Assembly (NCBI GenBank): GCA_050031985.1
Contig: JBNAIG010000042.1
Location: forward strand, 41,473 to 105,472
DNA length: 64,000 nucleotides
Reading direction: 5' to 3'
Source of the DNA: SZUA-368 sp028533045
Lineage (GTDB): Bacteria > Spirochaetota > Spirochaetia > DSM-2461
A program made the position numbers and the translations under genes. The number at the start of each line of letters is the position of its first letter. Positions within the stretch are counted from its first letter, which is position 1. Positions 47,658 through 55,972 of this stretch are shown here, piece by piece. Under the pieces are notes generated by a model, which had not been told where the DNA came from, made no database searches, and was given only the letters and a program-made list of their open reading frames with translations.

Positions 47658-49255
47658 ACTATCGGCTCCCAATAGACGTTGTTTTCTTCTGTGAAAATAC
47701 GCCAGTTTTGTGGGGTTGGGGGAAAGTAGGTGGCGAAGTTGGCCAGGCCGATGACATCCAGCTGAGTCAGGCTGTCCGGGTCGTAGTTCAGCTCAACTAT
47801 GCGCTCTTCTTCCCCTTCCATTATCATGTTGAGTCCCTCATGCCAGAGGATGTAGCTCTCCAGGGGCAGGTAGAGTTCTTTCTTGTTCCGCCAGCTAAAG
47901 CAGAACTCAAGGAATTCCTTTTGAAGGGGGGCCGGGTCCAGGTCGGCTAAGTCTTCCCGGTCAAAGTCGTTCTGCTCCAGCCAGATGCCGAATCGTTCCA
48001 GAAAGAAGGAAGGAGTCAGCTCCAGGGCGTCGCAGGCCGTTTTGAACCAGATGGAAGCCAGTCCTTTGGTGTAGAAAAAGTCGCACAGTTCGGTAAGATC
48101 CTCCGCTTCTTCCAAATCTTCATCTGTAAAGCCGGGGCGCCCGACCACCAGCCTTTCGTAGGAGCCGTCATGGACGATTCCAAACTCTTCCGCCCTGTCG
48201 TCCAGCTCTGTTCCCGGGAGAAGGGAAAGGCGGAAAATATCGATGTTCGAAGGGGAGAGGGTCAGGGTGTAGTCCAGGCTCTCCTTGAAGCTTTCCAGGG
48301 TATCTCCGGGAAGGCCGTAGATGAGGTCGAAGCCGTAGACCAGGTAATTCTGTTCCAGAAGCCGGATCTTTTTCTTGTAATTCTGAGGCTTGAAGGGGCG
48401 ATTCAGCCGGGCCATTACCTCTGGATTGGAGCTTTGCAGGCCAATCTGCAGGGAGGCTACCAGTTTACCAAAGAGTCGGGCCTGTTGCTCCGTAACCCTT
48501 TCTGCCCGGATTTCAAAGGTAAAATGGATGTGCGGGGCCTCTTCTGCGAGCATTTCCAGGAAGGCGGTGCACCATTTCTCATCGTGGTTGAAGGTTGAGT
48601 CCAGGATCCACACTTCGCGGACCCCTTTTTTAATGAACAGTTTTAGTTCCTCCGCCAGTCGGCTCATGGGAAAACGGCGAACAAAGCCGTGATTCCGTGC
48701 CTCGTAGCAGAAGGCGCAATTGTAGGGACAGCCCCGGGAGAGTTCCCAGAGAACCCCGTCATAGTTGTCCGTATTAATCGCTCCGGAGAGGAAGGGGGAG
48801 GCGAGGGTTTCCATATTGACCCGGGGGCCGTCAAGTACGACCGTTTTCTCTTGGGGCTCGGAGCCGATAGCTTTTTCCAGAGCGTATTCCCCTTCGTTTT
48901 TAATGAGGAAATCAAAGAGGTCATCCTTAAGGAAAAAGTCGGGCATGGCAGAGACATGGGGGCCTCCGGCGATAATAATCAGTTTGGGATTGGCTTTTTT
49001 AAGGAGTTCCGCCGTTTCCCGGACTTGCCGGGCGTTCCATATGTAGGAAGAGAATCCAATGGCGTCATATTCAGTTTTAGCCAGCTCCTCTGCGATGACA
49101 GAAGGCTTTTGGGCAAGGTAAAAATCTTTTATGTCCGTATTTTTTGATAAACCCTTCGGCAGGGCGGCTTTTAACTGGGCGGCGGCAAGGGGAAAGGCCA
49201 GGCTGTTTGCTTCAACGTGGATAGTAACCAAAGCCGTTTTTGGGGGATTGTTCAT
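47654..49255 (-). CDS. B12-binding-domain radical SAM protein (DUF4080 type)
   Basis: 533 residues from the ATG at 49,255; a TTG at 49,291 would add twelve. An N-terminal cobalamin-binding Rossmann domain (about 1-130, with YDAIGFSSYIWNARQVRE and IIIAGGPHVS) lacks the classical DxHxxG base-off motif. The radical SAM barrel has SRGCPYNCAFCYEARNHG (CxxxCxxC), then LQIGLQSSNPEVMARLNRP and GFDLIYGLPGDTLESF. The helical C-terminus (about 380-533) resembles DUF4080. Target unknown. It converges with the fumarase beta gene, 4-bp overlap. Confidence 0.85.
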   Translation of the reverse strand: MNNPPKTALVTIHVEANSLAFPLAAAQLKAALPKGLSKNTDIKDFYLAQKPSVIAEELAKTEYDAIGFSSYIWNARQVRETAELLKKANPKLIIIAGGPHVSAMPDFFLKDDLFDFLIKNEGEYALEKAIGSEPQEKTVVLDGPRVNMETLASPFLSGAINTDNYDGVLWELSRGCPYNCAFCYEARNHGFVRRFPMSRLAEELKLFIKKGVREVWILDSTFNHDEKWCTAFLEMLAEEAPHIHFTFEIRAERVTEQQARLFGKLVASLQIGLQSSNPEVMARLNRPFKPQNYKKKIRLLEQNYLVYGFDLIYGLPGDTLESFKESLDYTLTLSPSNIDIFRLSLLPGTELDDRAEEFGIVHDGSYERLVVGRPGFTDEDLEEAEDLTELCDFFYTKGLASIWFKTACDALELTPSFFLERFGIWLEQNDFDREDLADLDPAPLQKEFLEFCFSWRNKKELYLPLESYILWHEGLNMIMEGEEERIVELNYDPDSLTQLDVIGLANFATYFPPTPQNWRIFTEENNVYWEPIV

Positions 49256-49305
49256 AGTGTTAATGTTAGTTTCCTTATGGATAAATTGCAATATAAGAAT
49301 TCATT

Positions 49306-49551
49306 TTATAGAATGGGATTAACCGTATCGTCCGGATAGCGGCGGCTCAAGGTCTGAATCAGTTTAAAGACTTCCAGTTGATATTTCTCCAGTACCCCTT
49401 CATCCCGGTGGCATTGGTAGAGAGTCTTTCCTTGTTCCAGGCGGGCCATAATATGGGAGAGTTCACGGTCATTAAGGAAATGGGAGAGCCCCTTCCAGAA
49501 TTCCATCTGTATCATATCGTTTTGAAGAGAAATCCAATTATGGCTGTTCAT
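49306..49551 (-). CDS. Small protein coupled to the flavodoxin gene
   Basis: 81 residues, unrecognised. The ATG overlaps the flavodoxin stop (TGATG), implying translational coupling. Mostly helical; includes LSHIMARLEQGKTLYQCHRD and VFKLIQTLSRRYPDD. No signal or membrane segment. Confidence 0.5.
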   Translation of the reverse strand: MNSHNWISLQNDMIQMEFWKGLSHFLNDRELSHIMARLEQGKTLYQCHRDEGVLEKYQLEVFKLIQTLSRRYPDDTVNPIL

Positions 49552-50036
49552 CAGGTGAAAATCATCCTGTTAATCTGCTCTTCCAAATGAGAACGGGGGG
49601 AGGTTTTTCCCGGTCGGGCTCCGTGAAAGGCATATCTCTTAATTGGTTCTTTTCCGCCCTTCTCCCGGATTTTTGCGGCCAGATAGTCGTGAATCTCCCT
49701 ACTGCCTTCCCGTTCCGGATCGGCCTGCACCGTAAAAATACTTACTTCCTTCCCGGAAAAGTCGGCCCTTTCCAGAAAGGTGTTTATCGCCGGTGTTCCG
49801 TTGCTTGCCCAGACGGGAGTCCCCAGGAGTATTTGATCGTAGCTTACAATCTCCTGTTCCGGCGCCCCTTCCAAAGGAATGTTTTTTTTCTTAATAGCTC
49901 CGTAGGCAGAACGGATAAATCCCCGCTTTTTCCGGGGAATCAGTTCTATAAGAGTTCCTTCAAGTTTCTCTCCGAGAATCTCAGCGGCAATTCTGGTGCT
50001 ACCGTCGCGGCTAAAAAATACAATGGCCCTTTTCAT
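49551..50036 (-). CDS. Flavodoxin-fold protein
   Basis: 161 residues. N-terminal FMN-phosphate loop FFSRDGSTRIAAEILGEKL, then YDQILLGTPVWASNGTPAIN (isoalloxazine-contact loop) and the late SIFTVQADPEREG. It resembles the flavodoxin_4-type family used as a cytoplasmic electron carrier or quinone/flavin reductase. It is divergent from the glycosyltransferase gene. Confidence 0.83.
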   Translation of the reverse strand: MKRAIVFFSRDGSTRIAAEILGEKLEGTLIELIPRKKRGFIRSAYGAIKKKNIPLEGAPEQEIVSYDQILLGTPVWASNGTPAINTFLERADFSGKEVSIFTVQADPEREGSREIHDYLAAKIREKGGKEPIKRYAFHGARPGKTSPRSHLEEQINRMIFT

Positions 50037-50158
50037 AGCCCTATTTTAATCTTTTGGTAGAGGAAAGTCGAGACGGATTTATTCGCAAAAGGGGAATGGA
50101 AAGAAAAATCACTTGTCATGGCGAAGGGAATGTTATAGAACTAAATTTGGAGGATGCT

Positions 50159-51580
50159 ATGAATTTAGATAAGGATTGCGGTGAATTGGAAAAATTCCGC
50201 ATCTGTTTTGTCAGCGGTAAGCTGGGGGATGTGGACGGTGTCTCCCTGGAAGTGGATAAGTGGATTGCCGTTCTGCAGGAAGCGGGTCACGAGATCTTTA
50301 CTATTGCCGGACGTTATGCCAAACCCGTTCAGAATGTGGCCCAAGCGAACCAGTTTACCGTTCCGGAGATTGATTTTGCCTCGGAGGAGCAGAAAGCTTA
50401 CGAGACTCAGCTCTTTCCTCTCTTGAGCAAGCGTCCTCCCCTTCTTATGGAGGAGGAGCTGGAGTTGGTGCGCGGTAAACTCATGGCCCACGGAAGGGAT
50501 GTGGCCAACCAGATGTATGAAATCATAAAGGATAATGAAATAGATGTGCTCGTGGGACAGAATACGAACGCCATGCCCATGACCCTTTTGGGGGGGATCG
50601 CCGTTTATCTTCTTACCACGGAAAAGCGGGTGGCTACCATCTTCCATCATCACGATTTTTGGTGGGAAAGGAGCCGATTCAGCAGTAACAATATAGAGGA
50701 CTTGCTTAACAAAATCATGCCCCCAGCAGACCTGGGAACGGAGCATGTGGTAATTTCTTCTTACGCAGCCCATATTCTTGAGTCAATCAAGCGGGTTAAG
50801 CCCCATGTCATTAATAACTGCGAGGACTTTGAAGATCCTCCCGTCTTTGACGATTATAATCGGGACTTTCGCAAGGAGTTGGGCTACAGTGACGACGATA
50901 TTCTTATTGTTCAGCCCACCCGTATTGTACCCCGGAAGCGTATTGAGGATTCGGTCCGCCTTGTGGGGAAATTCCAGGAAACCTATCCCGATCTGGCCCC
51001 GCGGGTGAAATTCATCATATCCCTTTACCAGGGCGACGAGATGGACGACAGCTATGTCACCTCCATCATGGGGCTGGCGGAAAGACTGAAGGTTAAGGTC
51101 GACTTGATAGCCGAAAGGGTGGCCGCTATTAGAGGAAAGGACGAAGAGGGCCGGAAGCTTTACACTAACCGGGATGTTTTGGTGAATGGGGATATTGTGA
51201 CCTATCTTCCTATTTGGGAAGGATTTGGGAACGCCCTGCTTGAAGCTATTTCCGCCAAGGTCCCCATTCTTACCACCACTTATCTGGTTTACAAAACGGA
51301 TATCATGGGGGTGGGCCTCAAAACGATTGAAGTTCGGGACGATTACGATAAGTACGGCCGTCTCATGATTACCGATGAGGTTGTGGAAAAAATGCACCGG
51401 GCTCTGGTGGATAAAGAATTCCGCAAAGATATGGTGGAAACCAGTTTTATCGTGGCCAACGAGCACTTTGGTTATGATAAGTTGCGTCAGAAGCTGAATG
51501 AGGTTATGGAGAGCTATTCCGATGAGATTCGGGCTTCCCGGAAGAGGCTTCACAAGAGTATGAAAGACTTTTATGTATAG
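50159..51580 (+). CDS. Glycosyltransferase, GT4-like
   Basis: 473 residues from the ATG with TTGGAGG upstream; longer in-frame starts (50,096; 50,054) lack comparable sites. N-terminal donor-fold opening ICFVSGKLGDVDGVSLEVDK, HHHDFWWER, then the GT-B second domain: LIVQPTRIVPRKRIEDSVRL, VTYLPIWEGFGNALLEAISA with the conserved E-x7-E nucleotide-sugar site, and VPILTTTYLVYKTDI. It resembles sucrose/mannosylglycerate-type or lipid-sugar synthases; the acceptor is unknown. It is monocistronic with a strong terminator. Confidence 0.82.
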   Translation: MNLDKDCGELEKFRICFVSGKLGDVDGVSLEVDKWIAVLQEAGHEIFTIAGRYAKPVQNVAQANQFTVPEIDFASEEQKAYETQLFPLLSKRPPLLMEEELELVRGKLMAHGRDVANQMYEIIKDNEIDVLVGQNTNAMPMTLLGGIAVYLLTTEKRVATIFHHHDFWWERSRFSSNNIEDLLNKIMPPADLGTEHVVISSYAAHILESIKRVKPHVINNCEDFEDPPVFDDYNRDFRKELGYSDDDILIVQPTRIVPRKRIEDSVRLVGKFQETYPDLAPRVKFIISLYQGDEMDDSYVTSIMGLAERLKVKVDLIAERVAAIRGKDEEGRKLYTNRDVLVNGDIVTYLPIWEGFGNALLEAISAKVPILTTTYLVYKTDIMGVGLKTIEVRDDYDKYGRLMITDEVVEKMHRALVDKEFRKDMVETSFIVANEHFGYDKLRQKLNEVMESYSDEIRASRKRLHKSMKDFYV

Positions 51581-51604
51581 ATTCGTAGGTTAATGAGAAA
51601 TAAA

Positions 51605-51643
51605 GGGGCTGTTCCAATTTGACTCTTGGAACAGCCCCTTTTT
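51605..51643 (+). terminator. Terminator after the glycosyltransferase gene
   Basis: A perfect 13-bp stem (51,605-51,617 with 51,626-51,638), 8-nt loop and five T residues. It may also end the convergent small exported-protein gene. Confidence 0.92.
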
Positions 51644-51661
51644 AGGTTTTGGGGAGAGTGA

Positions 51662-52105
51662 CTAAACTTCCGGATAGCCCAGGCTGGCGTTGAACTGATA
51701 GGAACCGATGGTCATCTGAGCCGATTCGCAGAAATCTCTGTGCAGGCGGCTGGAGAGTTCGGCGTTAATCATGTCCACAACGTTTCCTCTATTTTCACTC
51801 AGGATAAGGGCCAGTTCCCTGTTTACTTCCTGGGTCACCGGAGCGGGTGTGGTGTAGATGTTCTCTCCGTCATCGTTGTCCTGTTCTACATGGGTTACTT
51901 CAAGAAGATAGGAGGATTCAATACCTAAGGATTCAAAGACAGCCAGAATTTCTTTGGTGGGTTCCACGGTAATCGTGTGGAGCGGTTCGTAGCTTAGCTC
52001 TTCCACGGAAAAATTGACCGGCTCCGTATTGGCTTCCTGAGCTCCGTTGGCAAAAAGGGAGACTCCCGTCATGGCGATAATTAAAAATAGTACTGTGTGT
52101 TTCAT
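51662..52105 (-). CDS. Small exported protein next to a two-component system
   Basis: 147 residues from the ATG with CAGGAG upstream. Signal peptide 1-20 ending SLFANG, as in the exported protein at 14,824. The mature part is acidic and Glu-rich, with PVTQEVNRELALILSENRGN and a C-terminal SAQMTIGSYQFNASLGYP. No family recognised. It is divergent from the kinase/regulator pair at 52,304, so it may be their sensor accessory or target. Confidence 0.6.
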   Translation of the reverse strand: MKHTVLFLIIAMTGVSLFANGAQEANTEPVNFSVEELSYEPLHTITVEPTKEILAVFESLGIESSYLLEVTHVEQDNDDGENIYTTPAPVTQEVNRELALILSENRGNVVDMINAELSSRLHRDFCESAQMTIGSYQFNASLGYPEV

Positions 52106-52303
52106 GTTAATACTCCTGAACAATTGGTTTTGGTATTTCCGGTCTCTGCCGGAGATGGTTTAACTATAGACGAAGGGAGTCCGGGGAGGGTTAAGCCGGT
52201 TATAAAGGAAATATAAAAGGAGCTTAATTCTTTTGTGCTGATTTTAACTGGATTTAACCTTGCTTCACTTGTTCTTTTTCCTGTAAGACCGGAAAATGGG
52301 GCT

Positions 52304-53941
52304 ATGTATAAGAAGACCCTTCTTGCGACCGCCCTTATTTTGGCCGGACTTATTACGGTTCTATTTTTTTTTCTGATAAAGGGAACGGAAGAGAAAATGA
52401 TATCGGAGAAAAGAAAAACGGAGCGCCTTATCCAGTCTACCGCAGCCAATGGGGTACATACCATACGAAATGAAATTCTCTATCTTTTTGAGCACTATTC
52501 TGACCGTATGGATGAGATTAACGAGACCGGTTGGAACGGGAATCTTGAGGCTCTTCTTCTTGAAGAGGAGTATCAGCTGGAAGATTTTCCTTCCATCATT
52601 AAGGGGATTGATTATTGGAAAAGGGGTGACGGGAAAAAGTACGGGGTTCTTTACAGAGAGATTTTGTCCCGATTGACAAAGGAAAAGCCGGAAGACCCTG
52701 TCATCATGATTTATATCCGTGATTTTCAGGGGTATATGATTTTTCCCGTAAGAGAAGAGGGGGATGAGGGATATTCGGGATACATTATCCTCCTTCTTGA
52801 TATCAGTTCCGTTGTAGAGGAATATCTACCGGCCCAACTGCTTTCCGTACTGGAAACATCGGACGAACCGGGGAGTGGTAATGGCAAGCTGGAATACTCC
52901 CTGACCCTGTACGAAGGCTGTGATTTCAAGAACTTTGAGGGGGATCATCAGGTCGTGATTGATCTGAATCGGGATTTTAACCTTTACCAATTGAGCGATT
53001 ATTACTATACCAGAGCGGATACCTTTAGCCCCATGCCCTTGTCGGAGACGGTTATTGATAATCATTATTATATGGTCATTAGTCATGAAGAAGCCGAACC
53101 GGGGGCCTTCCGGAAAAGAAAAATCCAAACCTATGGACTTTATTCCCTGTTATACATTTTTCTTCTTGCGGTGCTTTGCCTCTTTTTCTATTCTGTTTAC
53201 CGCATTCGTCAGGAGTATCAGCGGGAACAGCAGTTTACCTCCCTTATTTCCCATGAATTAAAGACTCCTCTGAGTGTGATCCGGCTGGCATCGGATAGTC
53301 TGGCCGGCGGTTATATTTCGGAAAAGGATGAAGTGGCCGAATACGGGGTAATGATTAAAAATGAAACGGGAAGGCTCGGGCGGATGATCGAGAATATCCT
53401 TCTGCTTTCCACTCTCTCCTGGACCGGGGAAGAGGGGGAGAAGATATCGATGAAGGCTCTTCTTTGTGATTTAGAGGGGGCCAATAGCAGTCTTCTTAAA
53501 AGTTGGAATGTATCATGGAAGACCGAGAATCTTTGGGAGTCCGGGGAGCTTCGTACCCGTCCGTCCCTTTTGAAATCGGCTCTGCAGAATGTTATTCATA
53601 ACGGTATCGTGTACGGAGCGGCAGGCTCGGAGGATAGAATCCTTATTGTACGGGCGGAAGGGTTCAAGAAAAAAAGGAGAGAGGGAGTTCTCTTTTCCGT
53701 GATAGATCACGGTCCGGGGGTTAGCTGGAGTGAGGCTCAGAAAATTTTTGACAATTACTTTCGGGGAAAAAGGGTTCGAGAAGAACAGATCCCCGGCAGT
53801 GGAATGGGGCTGACCCTCTCACGGAAAATCGCCGAAGGATTGGGGGGGACCCTTACTATAAATCGCTCTATTAAGAAGGAAACCGTATTTGAACTGTGGA
53901 CACCCCTGGGGAGAGGCAATGAAAAAAATATTGATGATTGA
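52304..53941 (+). CDS. Two-component sensor histidine kinase
   Basis: 545 residues from the ATG at 52,304 (GGGG upstream). A GTG at 52,235 with AAAAGGAG 12 bp before it is an alternative start adding 23 residues. Membrane helix about 5-26, an extracytoplasmic domain of about 250 residues, second helix about 278-298. HisKA with His317 in LISHELKTPLSVIRLASDSL; ATPase domain N box LQNVIHNGIVYG, G1 DHGPGVSW, G2 GSGMGLTLSRKI. There is no HAMP between membrane and HisKA. It overlaps the regulator gene by 23 bp. Confidence 0.92.
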   Translation: MYKKTLLATALILAGLITVLFFFLIKGTEEKMISEKRKTERLIQSTAANGVHTIRNEILYLFEHYSDRMDEINETGWNGNLEALLLEEEYQLEDFPSIIKGIDYWKRGDGKKYGVLYREILSRLTKEKPEDPVIMIYIRDFQGYMIFPVREEGDEGYSGYIILLLDISSVVEEYLPAQLLSVLETSDEPGSGNGKLEYSLTLYEGCDFKNFEGDHQVVIDLNRDFNLYQLSDYYYTRADTFSPMPLSETVIDNHYYMVISHEEAEPGAFRKRKIQTYGLYSLLYIFLLAVLCLFFYSVYRIRQEYQREQQFTSLISHELKTPLSVIRLASDSLAGGYISEKDEVAEYGVMIKNETGRLGRMIENILLLSTLSWTGEEGEKISMKALLCDLEGANSSLLKSWNVSWKTENLWESGELRTRPSLLKSALQNVIHNGIVYGAAGSEDRILIVRAEGFKKKRREGVLFSVIDHGPGVSWSEAQKIFDNYFRGKRVREEQIPGSGMGLTLSRKIAEGLGGTLTINRSIKKETVFELWTPLGRGNEKNIDD

Positions 53942-54635
53942 AGATGACCGGGGGCTTGTTCGGATTGTGGGGGATCGCCTGAAGGCGGAAGGTTATGAAT
54001 TCCATCATGCCCCCGATGGACAGTCCGGGTTGGAAATAGCTTTGAAGAATTCCTTTGACCTTTTGCTTGTGGATTTAATGCTTCCCGGTTGCAGCGGGTT
54101 TGATGTTATCCGTGAGTTTCGGAGCCGGGGGAAATTGACTCCCCTCATAATAACCAGTGCCAAATTTCAAATGGCCGATAAGGTTTCCGGTCTTCGTTTG
54201 GGGGCCGATGATTACCTGGTAAAGCCCTTCGAATTTGACGAGCTTCTGGCCCGGATTGAGGCTCAGCTTAGAAGGACCGGTTACGGAACTCAGGCTGAAT
54301 ATGAGGTTGTGAACCATGATTGGCTTGATCTTGGTCATGAAGATTGCTCTTTTGGTCCCTTTACCTTAAGTTTTCGGAATTGCGAGCTCAGGAAGGGGGA
54401 AGAACCGATTCCCCTTTCCCATATCGAGTTCAAGCTGTTGGCCTATCTCCTTCTGAATAGGGAAAGAGTTGTTCCTAATGATGAACTGCTGGAAAGGGTT
54501 TGGCAGTATGATGAAACGGTTTCTACCCGGACTCTCTATGTCCATATAGCCTGGCTGAGGAAAAAACTTCGTAGTGAGGAAAAGGAGGGAAATACCATTA
54601 GAACAATTCGTGGCGTAGGCTATCGTTTTTCCTGA
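53919..54635 (+). CDS. OmpR-family response regulator
   Basis: 238 residues from the ATG with GGGGAGAGG upstream, inside the end of the kinase gene. Receiver with Asp52 in LLLVDLMLPGCSG and Lys102 (YLVKPF). Winged helix about 145-236 with TRTLYVHIAWLRKKL and the terminal TIRGVGYRFS. Longer receiver-to-HTH linker (about 25 residues) than the first system. It partners the kinase just upstream. Confidence 0.93.
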   Translation: MKKILMIEDDRGLVRIVGDRLKAEGYEFHHAPDGQSGLEIALKNSFDLLLVDLMLPGCSGFDVIREFRSRGKLTPLIITSAKFQMADKVSGLRLGADDYLVKPFEFDELLARIEAQLRRTGYGTQAEYEVVNHDWLDLGHEDCSFGPFTLSFRNCELRKGEEPIPLSHIEFKLLAYLLLNRERVVPNDELLERVWQYDETVSTRTLYVHIAWLRKKLRSEEKEGNTIRTIRGVGYRFS

Positions 54636-54711
54636 TCATGACGAAAAAAAAAGCATTTTTTTCTTTCATTTCTTTTATATATGACTTATCTTATAGTAAA
54701 AGGAGACACAA

Positions 54712-55080
54712 ATGGATATCTATAAATGCGAACTATGCGGTAACATTGTTGAAATGATACACTCCGGCGGAGGAACTCTGGTGTGTTGTGGGCAGGATAT
54801 GGTTAAGCTTGATCCCAAAACGGCAGACAGTTCTACGGAAAAGCATGTTCCTCTGGTTGCCAGGGAAGAGAGCGGTTACCGAGTAACTGTGGGAAGTACC
54901 CTTCATCCCATGACGGAAGAGCACTGGATCCAGTGGATTGAACTGAGTGTTGACGGAATGATTATGAGGCAGAAACTTAATGCCGGTGACAAACCGGAAG
55001 CTTTTTTCTGTGTGGAAGAAGGAAAAGATGTTTTTGCCCGTGAATATTGTAATATCCACGGATTGTGGAAAGGAGAGTAA
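54712..55080 (+). CDS. dfx: Desulfoferrodoxin (superoxide reductase)
   Basis: 122 residues. The N-terminal desulforedoxin-like site uses CELCG and the CC pair (residues 6, 9, 25, 26). The catalytic iron site has Glu-Lys-His (EKHVP near 44-48), HPMTEEHWIQWIEL with two His ligands, and the C-terminal CNIHGLW (Cys and His). It reduces superoxide to peroxide without making oxygen, protecting anaerobes. It is followed after 2 bp by rubredoxin, its electron donor. Confidence 0.95.
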   Translation: MDIYKCELCGNIVEMIHSGGGTLVCCGQDMVKLDPKTADSSTEKHVPLVAREESGYRVTVGSTLHPMTEEHWIQWIELSVDGMIMRQKLNAGDKPEAFFCVEEGKDVFAREYCNIHGLWKGE

Positions 55081-55082
55081 CA

Positions 55083-55241
55083 ATGAAATACGTATGTAAT
55101 GCTTGCGGTTATATCTATGACCCCGCCGATGGTGATCCCGAAAATGGTGTACAGCCCGGAACAGCCTGGGAAGATGTGCCCGAAGATTGGGTTTGTCCTG
55201 TTTGCGGTGTAGGCAAAGACGAATTCGAACCGGAAGATTAA
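55083..55241 (+). CDS. Rubredoxin
   Basis: 52 residues. Two CxxCG iron-ligand pairs: CNACGYIYDPADGD at 5-18 and WVCPVCGVGKDEFE at 36-49. Typical length and aromatic core (Tyr, Trp). AAAGGAG before the ATG. It donates electrons to the upstream desulfoferrodoxin. Confidence 0.97.
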   Translation: MKYVCNACGYIYDPADGDPENGVQPGTAWEDVPEDWVCPVCGVGKDEFEPED

Positions 55242-55263
55242 ATCTAATAGGTTCATAAACATA

Positions 55264-55298
55264 AAACCGGTCTCCCTGTGGAGCCGGTTTTTTTTATT
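55264..55298 (+). terminator. Terminator after rubredoxin
   Basis: Stem AACCGGTCTCC/GGAGCCGGTT with one mismatch, 4-nt loop, followed by eight T residues. The end touches the stop of the convergent PrsW gene. Confidence 0.85.
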
Positions 55299-55972
55299 TA
55301 GGAGAGGCCTAGTTGTCTGTCCTCGTTTTGTGCTTTTCTCATTAGGCGGAAGAGCAGGGGGTAGAGGATGATGAGCAGGGGGATAATGAGCCAGTCGGAG
55401 ATGAGGGGGGAGAAGAGGATAAAGTCGTAGAGGCCATGGATGAGGACAGCGTAGAAGAGGCCCCGGCCAAAGTAGTTCTTGCCCGTGAAATAGCTCCGGC
55501 CTATGAAGTAGCCCATGAAGCCGGAGGAGAGGGCGTGGAGCGGTACGGAGGTGATTCCCCGCAGAAGGAGGAGCAGTACCGTATTGGAGGAGCCCATGCC
55601 GTACATCATGTTTTCGTAAAAGGCGAACCCCAGGCCGGCGGTGACCGTATAAACAATTCCGTCGGTAATTTCATCAAAGCCCGATCTTCGAGCGGTATAT
55701 CCTCTCACCACCCACATTTTTACGGCTTCTTCGCAGAGCCCCGCTACCAGGAAGGCCTGGAAAAAATTGTGCCAGAGAGGGGGAAGAAATACTCCCATTC
55801 GGGAGAGGATCATTTCCATTACAACGGCGGGAAGAATAGAAAGAATCCCTAGGAAGAAGGTGCGTGCTATGAGACCGGCCGGTTCCGCCTTCTGACTGTC
55901 TCTTTTGAGAAAGGCCCGCAGAACGAGGAAGGTGGGCAGGAAGGCGAAGAAGGCCAGAATCAGATAGTACAT
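55298..55972 (-). CDS. PrsW-family intramembrane protease
   Basis: 224 residues, about seven membrane helices. Glutamic-protease motifs: CEEAVKMW near residue 79 (paired Glu), GFAFYENMMYG, LHALSSGFMGYFIG and HGLYDFIL. In other bacteria PrsW cleaves a membrane anti-sigma factor, releasing an ECF sigma factor; the ECF/His-rich pair at 15.8 kb is one possible but unproven client. Its start lies inside hisC (13-bp overlap), so the two are co-expressed. Confidence 0.85.
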   Translation of the reverse strand: MYYLILAFFAFLPTFLVLRAFLKRDSQKAEPAGLIARTFFLGILSILPAVVMEMILSRMGVFLPPLWHNFFQAFLVAGLCEEAVKMWVVRGYTARRSGFDEITDGIVYTVTAGLGFAFYENMMYGMGSSNTVLLLLLRGITSVPLHALSSGFMGYFIGRSYFTGKNYFGRGLFYAVLIHGLYDFILFSPLISDWLIIPLLIILYPLLFRLMRKAQNEDRQLGLS

